DNA of 15,045 nt, taken from the NCBI GenBank assembly GCA_020425885.1, contig JAGQRA010000812.1:1-15045 (forward strand), read 5' to 3'. This stretch comes from Planctomycetota bacterium. GTDB taxonomy: Bacteria > Planctomycetota > UBA1135 > UBA2386. The notes under the pieces are model-generated. The model saw only the letters and a list, made by a program, of their open reading frames with translations. It did not search any database and was not told where the DNA came from. The first letter of the stretch is position 1; each line of letters begins with the position of its first letter. Of this stretch, positions 1-5,713 are shown one piece after another. The translations under genes and the position numbers were made by a program.

Positions 1-120
1 ATACCGAGAGGCCATCGGTAAGCCGTGTGCGGGAAATCCGCACGCACGGTTTGAAAGGGGGTCTCAGGTGGTGGGGCGTCGGATTGCATTCCTCTCCTTC
101 ATCACCTGAGATCTACCAAT
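1..120 (+). mobile_element. 3' end of a group II intron (partial, cut by window edge)
   Basis: The first ~120 bases look like the last part of a bacterial group II intron: a domain V hairpin (20-53) followed by a long domain VI hairpin (62-111) and a CTACC-type 3' end (113-117). The intron-encoded reverse transcriptase and domains I-IV would lie upstream of base 1 and are not visible. A small stem (3-7 with 15-19) precedes domain V. The 3' splice site should fall around 117-121, practically on the start codon of the following glycosyltransferase gene. Class and full length cannot be judged from this fragment. Recognition rests on the very characteristic domain V sequence. Confidence 0.8.
20..111 (+). 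ncRNA. Group II intron domains V and VI
   Basis: Domain V is a 34-nt hairpin at 20-53. Its lower stem carries the AGC catalytic triad (21-23), pairing AAGCCGTG with CACGGTTT. A two-base CG bulge (44-45) separates it from an upper stem GTGCGG/CCGCAC capped by a GAAA-type loop. This is the usual domain V layout and the catalytic heart of the ribozyme. Domain VI is a 12-bp stem, 62-73 with 100-111, with one G-T wobble. The A at 115 in CTACC is the best branch-point candidate, six or seven bases from the likely intron end. Stems were paired by hand. Confidence 0.75.
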
Positions 121-1051
121 GACCTCGGACCCGACTCAGCCTGACATCACCCCGCCCGATGGTGGCGAGCGGGACGTGATCGTCTCGGTCGTGTTGCCGA
201 CCAAGGATCGAGGGCCCGAGATCGACCTCACGCTCGATGCCCTGTTGCGGCAGGATCACCGCGGCTTCGAGGTCGTGATCGTCGACAATCTCTCCTGCGC
301 CGAGGATGCCGAACGTCTGCGGGCGCGAGCCGCGGCGGCGCCCCAACGGTTGCGCTACGTCCGCGAGGACCGGCTCGGCCTCAACAATGCCCGCAACCGT
401 GGCATCGCGGCTTCGCGCGGCCGGATCCTGGCGTTCCTCGACGACGACGCGATCGCGCCGCCGAGTTGGGTGGCCAACATCGAGCGCGCCTTCGCCGCGC
501 ATCCCGCGGCCTGGGCGATCGGCAGCAAGGTGATCTCGCGCTTCACGACTCCGCCGCCCGCCTGGCTCGACGAGCGGCTGCAGCTGTTCCTCAGCGGCTT
601 CGATCGCGGCGAATCGATCGAGACCCTGCACTACGACGACTATCCCCGCGGCGCCAACATGGCGTTCCGGCGCGAGGCCTTCGCGCGCTGCGGGCCGTTC
701 CGCGATTGTCTCGATCGCAAGGGCGACTCGCTGCTGAGCTACGGCGACATCGAGATGTGCTACCGGGTCGAGCGGTCCGGGCACGACGTGCTCTACATCC
801 CTGATGCCGGCGTCGAGCATCTGATCCGCGGCGACCGTCTGACGCGTGAGTGGTTCCGGCGGCGCTTCTACTGGCAGGGTCGATCGATCGCAGTGTTCGA
901 ACGCATGCACTTCGGTCGGCTGCGCGTGCTGCGCAAGCTGCCGTACCGGTTGGCGCGCTGCGTGTTCGGCGGTGACGAGTTCAGCCGGCAGCTGTACCGC
1001 GGCACCATCGCCGCCGCGGCCGCGAGCCTGTTGCGGTCGAGGTTCGAATGA
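119..1051 (+). CDS. Family 2 glycosyltransferase (GT-A fold)
   Basis: This 310-residue protein transfers a sugar from a nucleotide-sugar donor to an acceptor, probably in a cell-surface polysaccharide or glycan pathway. The GT-A domain begins at residue 22 (VSVVLPTKDRG). The donor-binding Asp follows at 56 (IVDN), then the GLNNARNRGI segment (87-96) and the metal-binding DDD motif at 108-110. PRGANMAF (176-183) and GDIEMCYR (209-216, candidate catalytic acidic residues) complete the fold. No transmembrane segment is obvious. ATG 119 is forced, because an in-frame TGA lies at 107-109; it overlaps or abuts the group II intron end and has no clear Shine-Dalgarno. The stop overlaps the next start by four bases (ATGA), so the two glycosyltransferases are coupled. 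Acceptor and sugar are unknown. Confidence 0.88.
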   Translation: MTSDPTQPDITPPDGGERDVIVSVVLPTKDRGPEIDLTLDALLRQDHRGFEVVIVDNLSCAEDAERLRARAAAAPQRLRYVREDRLGLNNARNRGIAASRGRILAFLDDDAIAPPSWVANIERAFAAHPAAWAIGSKVISRFTTPPPAWLDERLQLFLSGFDRGESIETLHYDDYPRGANMAFRREAFARCGPFRDCLDRKGDSLLSYGDIEMCYRVERSGHDVLYIPDAGVEHLIRGDRLTREWFRRRFYWQGRSIAVFERMHFGRLRVLRKLPYRLARCVFGGDEFSRQLYRGTIAAAAASLLRSRFE

Positions 1052-1896
1052 GCGGCGTCGAGGTCAGCGTCGTGATCCCGACGTGGAACGGCGGCGCGTT
1101 GCTCGACAAGACACTGCAGGCGATCTTCGCCCAGCGAACGGCGAGATCCTTCGAGGTCGTCGTCGTCGATTCGGGGTCGGACGCGGCGACGATGGCCATC
1201 CTGCGGCGCCATCCTGTCGAGCTGATCGAGATCCCCAATGCCGAGTTCAACCATGGTCTGACCCGCGACCTCGGCGCCGATCGAGCCTCGGGCCGCTACC
1301 TGATCTTCATCAATCAGGATGCGACGCCTGGCGACGAGTCCTGGCTCGACGAGATGGTGCGTCCCCTGGTCGACGCCCCTGAGGTCCTGGCCGTGCAGGG
1401 CGGCATCCGCGAGCGCGACGACGTGCCGCGGTTCTACTGGGATTCGTGTGGGCCGCGTTTCTACTTCACCTCGGAGGCGACGCGTTGGATCCGCCGATAT
1501 CACGGCATCGGCTTCTCGACCGTCAACTGCGCGATCCGCCGCGAGACCTGGGCGGAGCATCGGTTCGGTCGCATGGACACCTTCGAGGACAAGGCCTTCC
1601 AGCGGCAGATCCACCGCACCGGGCGCGAGATCGCGAGCACGGCGGCGTTCGTGCGCCACACCCATGACTACGACTTCGAGCAGCTGCGTCGCCGCTGTCG
1701 CGAGGAGGGCTACGGTTGGCGGTTGGTCGGCGAGGACTATTCGTGGTGGCGGTCGGTGCGGGACATGTTCAGCGCGCGCAACTGTTGGCGACTGCTGCGA
1801 GGCCTGGCGACCGGTCGCATCCGCAGCTGGGCGGAGATCGTCTACCCGTTCATGCGGTCGCGATGGGTGTTCCAGGGCAACCACCGGGGCCCGTGA
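1048..1896 (+). CDS. Family 2 glycosyltransferase, rhamnosyltransferase-like
   Basis: This 282-residue GT-A enzyme follows the preceding glycosyltransferase with an ATGA overlap. Visible motifs are VSVVIPTWNGG (6-16), the nucleotide-binding VVDSGSD (39-45) and EFNHGLTRDLGA (66-77). INQDATPGD (88-96) takes the place of the DXD metal motif, and MDTFEDKAF (176-184) carries the likely catalytic acids. The FNHG segment together with a QDA metal site is typical of O-antigen and capsule rhamnosyltransferases that use dTDP-rhamnose, so rhamnose is the best-guess donor. No membrane span is seen. Work on the same surface glycan as the upstream enzyme is inferred from coupling. No export or polymerisation genes are present in the window. 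About 190 bp without a gene follow. Confidence 0.87.
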   Translation: MSGVEVSVVIPTWNGGALLDKTLQAIFAQRTARSFEVVVVDSGSDAATMAILRRHPVELIEIPNAEFNHGLTRDLGADRASGRYLIFINQDATPGDESWLDEMVRPLVDAPEVLAVQGGIRERDDVPRFYWDSCGPRFYFTSEATRWIRRYHGIGFSTVNCAIRRETWAEHRFGRMDTFEDKAFQRQIHRTGREIASTAAFVRHTHDYDFEQLRRRCREEGYGWRLVGEDYSWWRSVRDMFSARNCWRLLRGLATGRIRSWAEIVYPFMRSRWVFQGNHRGP

Positions 1897-1901
1897 AGTC
1901 G

Positions 1902-1927
1902 GCGCCGCGGCGCGACCCGGCGCGCCG
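1902..1927 (+). terminator. GC-rich inverted repeats after the glycosyltransferase pair
   Basis: The 193-bp gap 1897-2089 holds no supported gene. Just after the stop are a 12-bp perfect palindrome (GCGCCGCGGCGC, 1902-1913) and an alternative hairpin with a 7-bp stem (1908-1914 with 1921-1927, loop ACCCGG). No T-tract follows, so this is at most a weak or factor-assisted terminator. In such GC-rich DNA it could also be chance. The rest of the gap shows nothing recognisable. Confidence 0.25.
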
Positions 1928-2089
1928 AGGCGCGACGTGGCCGCCCCGCGGCGCGAGGGGAGAAGGGACGTCGACAGTGCAGCCTGGGCGGTCCACACTG
2001 CCGACACCGGAGTCTATCTCATGAACGTGCCTGCGGCGGCGTAGCGGTGTCGGTCCTGCACGACAGGTCTGGCCCGATCCTCCGGCCGA

Positions 2090-2680
2090 TCATCTGGCCG
2101 AGCGGAACTGCCCGATTCCGCGCCGGAAGTAGAGCATCGTGCTGGTCACCGCGACCGCGGCCGAGATAGCCAACAATGGCATCAGCAGTTCGGCCGCGAT
2201 GCCGGCGCTGACGAGCACGAGCAGCACGAACAGCAACAGGCTCGAGATCCTGCCGTGCAGGCAGTGTTCGGTCTCGACCGCGCCGCAGCGACGCCGGAGG
2301 ACGAAGAAGCCGAACAGCAACAGGCCGTCGCGACCGATCAGGATGCCGAGGAACCACAGCGGCACGGGGGCGAATGCCGGTCCCGTTCGCAAGGCCAGAT
2401 AGGCGAACAGGACGACCTGGGTCAGCTTGTCGGCGATCGCATCGAGCGCAGCGCCGAGGCGGCTCTGCAACCCGAACCGCCTGGCCAGCCAACCATCGAG
2501 GATGTCGGAGGCCCCGATCGCGAGCAGCACGCTCGCCGCGCCGGCGCGGTGGACGGTCGCGTCGCCGTCCCGGGTGGCAACGGCATTCGCCGCCTCGGCG
2601 AACAGGACCCAGATCGGTACGAGGAGAACTCGCAGCAGCGAGATCGAGTTGGGCAGCCAGCGGGGGATCGCACGCGCCAT
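2090..2680 (-). CDS. CDP-alcohol phosphatidyltransferase family membrane protein
   Basis: This integral membrane enzyme swaps CMP on a CDP-alcohol (usually CDP-diacylglycerol) for another alcohol, making a phospholipid such as phosphatidylglycerophosphate. With ATG at 2680 it has 196 residues, normal for the family. The signature D-x2-D-G-x2-A-R-x8-G-x3-D-x3-D is perfect (D59, D62, G63, A66, R67, G76, D80, D84); these Asp residues bind the metal and CDP. It opens with RWLPNSISLLRVLLVPIW, as PgsA-type proteins do, and has several hydrophobic helices. HGRISSLLLF (142-151) resembles the PgsA GK-type segment, but substrate cannot be assigned. The frame stays open upstream to ATG 2830 (246 residues); the extra 50 residues look non-conserved and less GC-rich at third positions. 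It is divergent from tusA. Confidence 0.87.
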   Translation of the reverse strand: MARAIPRWLPNSISLLRVLLVPIWVLFAEAANAVATRDGDATVHRAGAASVLLAIGASDILDGWLARRFGLQSRLGAALDAIADKLTQVVLFAYLALRTGPAFAPVPLWFLGILIGRDGLLLFGFFVLRRRCGAVETEHCLHGRISSLLLFVLLVLVSAGIAAELLMPLLAISAAVAVTSTMLYFRRGIGQFRSAR

Positions 2681-2872
2681 CGACACAGGCGGTGCAGTGT
2701 CGATCTCGGCGCTCACCGCGTCGACCACGTTCTCGAAATGAGACCGGGCAGCGACCGTGGGGGGCCTCGTCGTTGTCAGACGGGCATTTGCGTACTCAAG
2801 AACGGAACCGGCCGAGTCGATATCCACCATGCTCCACCGCCGGCGTTCGCCAGGGTGGCAAGGCGTGCTTTC
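2681..2872. promoter_or_regulatory. Divergent intergenic region between phosphatidyltransferase and tusA
   Basis: If the phosphatidyltransferase starts at 2680, these 192 bp lie between divergent genes and must hold both promoters. The part around 2765-2830 is visibly richer in A and T than the flanks. A TTGTCA at 2773-2778 could be a -35 element for tusA, but no convincing -10 hexamer follows, so I do not assign a promoter. If the longer phosphatidyltransferase (ATG 2830) is real, only 42 bp remain. No inverted repeat that looks like an operator was recognised. Confidence 0.3.
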
Positions 2873-3106
2873 ATGGAGAGAACAGTAATCGACTGCAAGG
2901 GCCTCAAGTGCCCATTGCCGATCGTCCAGCTGGCCCTGGCCATCAAGGATCTGCCGGCGGGATCGGAGGTCTGCATCGAGGCAACGGATCCGGCGTTCCT
3001 GCCCGACCTGCGCGCCTGGGCCGAGGTCTCCGGCAACACCGTGGCCGCCACCGAAGAGGGCGAAGTCAAGCGCACCACGATCCGCAAGAAGGCGGGGGGC
3101 CAGTGA
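2873..3106 (+). CDS. tusA: TusA-family sulfurtransferase (sulfur carrier)
   Basis: This 77-residue cytosolic sulfur carrier accepts sulfane sulfur as a persulfide on Cys13 and hands it to partner proteins. The family signature is clear: DCKGLKCPLPIV (7-18), with the CPxP motif at 13-16 and the upstream conserved D and GL. The length matches the two-layer alpha/beta TusA fold. An additional Cys8 sits five residues before the active Cys. The start is ATG 2873; the preceding GCTTTC gives no strong Shine-Dalgarno. The stop TGA overlaps the GTG start of dsrE2 (GTGA), so translation is coupled. TusA next to DsrE2 is a known pairing in sulfur-trafficking loci, but here no hdr, rhodanese or tRNA-thiolation gene accompanies it. 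Confidence 0.9.
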   Translation: MERTVIDCKGLKCPLPIVQLALAIKDLPAGSEVCIEATDPAFLPDLRAWAEVSGNTVAATEEGEVKRTTIRKKAGGQ

Positions 3107-3627
3107 CCGCAACCTCGACGATGCCCTGTGAGTGCCCGGCGCCGACGGCCCGAGCCGCCAAGGCGGACGCGACCTTCATCCTCTTCAGCGGTGACATGGA
3201 CCGTGCCCTGGCGGCCTTCACGTTGGCCAATACCGCCGCCGCGGCCGGCATGAAGACGACGCTGTTCTTCACCTTCTGGGGCATCACGGCGGTGCGCGGT
3301 GCCAAGCGGAAGGAACCAGGAGGATTCATGGATCGCCTGTTCGGCGCGATGCTGCCGCGCGGCGCGGGCAAGTTGCCGACGTCGAGGATGAACTTCCTCG
3401 GCCTCGGGCCGCGGCTGTTCCGCTGGCGCATGGCCAAGAAGCGCCAGCCCAGCCTCGAGCTGCTGTTGGATCAGGCCAGGCTGCTCGGCGTTCGCCTGCT
3501 CGCCTGCGAGGCATCGGCAGACATGCTCGGCTTCGGCGCCGGCGACCTCGTCGAGGGCGTCGAGATCGCCGGCGCCATGAGCTGCCTGCGCGACGCTGCC
3601 GCTTCCGAGGTGTCCCTCTTCATCTGA
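3103..3627 (+). CDS. dsrE2: DsrE2-type (DsrE/DsrF/DrsH-like) sulfur-trafficking protein
   Basis: This 174-residue protein belongs to the DsrE2 group, persulfide-carrying partners of TusA that are often membrane-associated. Matching segments are FILFSGDMDRALAAFTLANT (25-44), the hydrophobic MKTTLFFTFWG (50-60), the basic middle with FMDRLFGAMLPRGAGKL (75-91), and LLACEASADMLG (132-143). Cys135 in that last segment is the conserved reactive Cys. Further Cys are at 9, 11 and 161. I chose GTG 3103 because it overlaps the tusA stop by four bases; an ATG at 3121 would drop six residues. The stop TGA shares its A with the next ATG (TGATG), so all three small genes appear co-translated. The role is inferred as sulfur relay; the physiological sulfur donor is unknown. 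Confidence 0.88.
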   Translation: MTATSTMPCECPAPTARAAKADATFILFSGDMDRALAAFTLANTAAAAGMKTTLFFTFWGITAVRGAKRKEPGGFMDRLFGAMLPRGAGKLPTSRMNFLGLGPRLFRWRMAKKRQPSLELLLDQARLLGVRLLACEASADMLGFGAGDLVEGVEIAGAMSCLRDAAASEVSLFI

Positions 3628-4007
3628 TGGAAACGCTCCAGAAGGACCGCCTGCAGGTGCTGCTCAGCGTCGGCACCGACGACCCCATGCGCGCCGAGCT
3701 GGCGTTGCAGACCGCGCTCGCGGCCGCGTCGTGCGGCGTGTCCGTCACGCTGTTCCTGACCCAGGCCGGCAGCGTGTGGGGATGTCAGGGTGTCCTGCCA
3801 GGCAGGGCCGGCGAGCTGCAGGGCATGGTCGATGTCCTGCTCTCACTCGACGTCGCGATCGAGTGCTGCGCGTCCTGTGCGGAGCGGACCTGCAACGACT
3901 CGGTGGTCGCGGGCGAATGGGGCTCACTGCGCAAAGGCGTCGTGCCGACCGGCCTCGTCACCTTCGCATCACGTTCGGCACAGGGTTGTCCTACCGTGAC
4001 CTTCTGA
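3627..4007 (+). CDS. Cys-rich DsrE-like protein
   Basis: This 126-residue protein has a DsrE-like alpha/beta pattern: strand LQVLLSVGTDD (9-19), helix MRAELALQTALAAASCG (21-37), strand VSVTLFLTQAG (38-48). VDVLLSLDVAIECCASCAER (68-87) then corresponds to the DsrE strand ending in the reactive CxxCxxR-type loop. It carries seven Cys (36, 53, 80, 81, 84, 89, 121), four clustered at 80-89. That would suit persulfide or polysulfide transfer, a disulfide switch, or metal binding. No signal peptide or membrane span is seen. It starts on the last base of the dsrE2 stop, and the kinase gene starts 17 nt after its stop. The family assignment is by fold pattern and context, weaker than for dsrE2. Its place between dsrE2 and a sensorless kinase makes it the best candidate adaptor. 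Confidence 0.72.
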   Translation: METLQKDRLQVLLSVGTDDPMRAELALQTALAAASCGVSVTLFLTQAGSVWGCQGVLPGRAGELQGMVDVLLSLDVAIECCASCAERTCNDSVVAGEWGSLRKGVVPTGLVTFASRSAQGCPTVTF

Positions 4008-4012
4008 CCGAC

Positions 4013-4017
4013 GAGGA
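4013..4017 (+). promoter_or_regulatory. Shine-Dalgarno GAGGA that fixes a TTG start
   Basis: GAGGA at 4013-4017 lies seven bases before TTG 4025-4027. It is the best ribosome binding site in the region, and no in-frame ATG exists between the DsrE stop and the first conserved part of the kinase. It therefore supports a TTG start for the histidine kinase rather than the longer frame running back into the DsrE gene. Confidence 0.7.
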
Positions 4018-4024
4018 CCATCCC

Positions 4025-5692
4025 TTGCCATCCGACGCCAGTTCGATCGAGCAGGAACTCGCGCTGCTGCGCCGCGAGAACGAGCGGCTTCGCGATGAGG
4101 CGCGGAGCGTGGCCAGCGCCAACGTCAACGCGGCGCAGCAGATGGTCGAGATGAGCATGGCGCGGCAGCGCGAGCTCGAGGAGCAGAACCGGCGGATCGA
4201 GGCGGCGCTCGCCATCGCCGAGCAGGCCTCGGTGCAGAAGACGATGTTCCTGGCCAACATCAGCCACGAGCTGCGGACGCCGTTGAACGGCATCATCGGC
4301 ATGGCCTCGGTGCTGCTCGAATCCGAGCGTTCCGGCGAACGCCGCGAGGACATCGAGATGCTGCTGCGTTCGGGCGAGATGCTGCTCGAGATCGTCAACG
4401 ACATCCTCGACTTCTCCAAGATCGAGGCCGATCACTGCGATCTCGAACGCGAGCCGTTCGATCTCTGGAAGATGAGCGAGGACCTCACGGGGCTCCTGTA
4501 CGCCGGCAATCGCGGCAAGGACTTCGAGGTGCGCCTCGAGATCGATCCGATGTTGCCGCGGACGATCATCGGCGACCAGCTGCGGCTGCGTCAGGTGCTG
4601 ATGAACCTCGCCGGCAATGCGACCAAGTTCACCGACCGCGGCGAGGTCGTGATCCGCATGCGGGCGATGGGCCCCGTGCTGCACGTCGAGGTGACCGATA
4701 CCGGTTGCGGCCTGGACAGCAAGTCGATCGGGCGCCTGTTCGAGCCGTTCACCCAGGTCGACAACTCAGCTGCGCGGCGCAAGGGCGGAACCGGGCTCGG
4801 GCTCGCGATCAGCCGTCGGCTGATCCGCAAGATGGGCGGGGACATCCTCGTCGAGAGCGAACTCGGGCGCGGCAGCCGCTTCTGGTTCGTGATGCCGCTC
4901 GAGGTTCCCGTGGCGAAGGCGCCACCGCTCGAGGCTCGGTTCGGTGTCGCGGTGCTGCACACCGACGACGGCAATGCGCGGCGGACGGTCGAGTCGCACC
5001 TGCGCGCGATCGGTATCGATGTCCGCGATGCTGCGGAATCACCGATGCCGCCGGTGAACGGTCCGGCACTCTGGCTGCTGGACACCGCGGCAACCGGTGT
5101 CGCTCCGGAACGATGGTCGGCGATGGTCGGCCAGGATGATCGGGTCGTGCTGCTCGGCAGCTCGGATCCCGATCAGACCTTGCCGTGGCGCGACGCCTAC
5201 CCCGCCGCCCGCGTCCTGCGCCGGCCGCTGTTGCCAACCGCCCTGCTGCAGCTGTGCACCGGTGAGCCGGAGCGCGGGGCAGCGAGTGCTGACCGGGCCG
5301 TGGTCGCCGAGGTGGCGGCGACCCGAGTGCTGCTGGTCGAGGACAACCCGATCAACGCCCGCGTCGCCAGCTCGCTGCTGCGGAGCATGGGGTGCTCGGT
5401 CGACGAGGCCGCGAGTGGGGTCGAAGCCCTCACCGCCGTCGGGCGATGCGCCTACGACGTGATCCTGATGGACTGCCAGATGCCCGAGATGGATGGCTAC
5501 GAGGCGGCGGCCAGGATCCGGGAGCTGGAGCGGGACACCGGGCACCGCGCGCGCATCGTGGCGCTGACGGCGCACGCGATGGCCGAGGACCGCCACCGCT
5601 GCTTCAGCCTCGGCATGGACGACTACCTCACCAAGCCCGTGAGCCGCGCCGCGCTGGCGGCGGCGGTCGGGTCGGCGCGTTCACCGAGCTGA
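4025..5692 (+). CDS. Cytosolic hybrid histidine kinase without sensor domain (HisKA-HATPase-pseudoREC-REC)
   Basis: This 555-residue kinase starts at TTG 4025. Residues 5-70 form a Glu/Arg-rich coiled coil; no PAS, GAF or membrane span is visible. HisKA follows with phospho-His81 in ISHELRTP, then HATPase with N-box N198 (LAGNATKF), G1 DTGCGL (225-230), FEPFTQ (239-244) and G2 GGTGLGL (254-260). Residues 306-411 resemble a degenerate receiver: DD at 314-315 and D353 are present, but the conserved Lys is Arg (RP at 400-401). The last receiver (434-550) is complete: E439/D440, phospho-acceptor D483 (LMDCQMPEMDG), T515 and K537. It probably autophosphorylates and passes phosphate to D483, then to an HPt protein not in the window. 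Its position right after tusA-dsrE2-dsrE suggests sulfur status as input (inference). Its stop lies 21 bp from the convergent kelch gene's stop. Confidence 0.9.
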   Translation: MPSDASSIEQELALLRRENERLRDEARSVASANVNAAQQMVEMSMARQRELEEQNRRIEAALAIAEQASVQKTMFLANISHELRTPLNGIIGMASVLLESERSGERREDIEMLLRSGEMLLEIVNDILDFSKIEADHCDLEREPFDLWKMSEDLTGLLYAGNRGKDFEVRLEIDPMLPRTIIGDQLRLRQVLMNLAGNATKFTDRGEVVIRMRAMGPVLHVEVTDTGCGLDSKSIGRLFEPFTQVDNSAARRKGGTGLGLAISRRLIRKMGGDILVESELGRGSRFWFVMPLEVPVAKAPPLEARFGVAVLHTDDGNARRTVESHLRAIGIDVRDAAESPMPPVNGPALWLLDTAATGVAPERWSAMVGQDDRVVLLGSSDPDQTLPWRDAYPAARVLRRPLLPTALLQLCTGEPERGAASADRAVVAEVAATRVLLVEDNPINARVASSLLRSMGCSVDEAASGVEALTAVGRCAYDVILMDCQMPEMDGYEAAARIRELERDTGHRARIVALTAHAMAEDRHRCFSLGMDDYLTKPVSRAALAAAVGSARSPS

Positions 5693-5713
5693 GCAACAGC
5701 GGCCGCGTCCCGG

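Noticed and set aside
868..2007. Long minus-strand open frame opposite the glycosyltransferases
   Set aside because: It covers both real genes in antisense and its translation is a low-complexity Arg/Ala/Asp-rich sequence with no motif, as expected in high-GC DNA.
2681..3112. Phosphatidyltransferase frame extended back to 3112
   Set aside because: The extension runs antisense through the whole tusA gene and carries no family similarity before RWLPNSISLLR.
3731..4024. Kinase frame extended upstream to 3731
   Set aside because: It overlaps the DsrE-like gene in another frame and reads as Arg-rich shadow sequence; TTG 4025 has a good Shine-Dalgarno.
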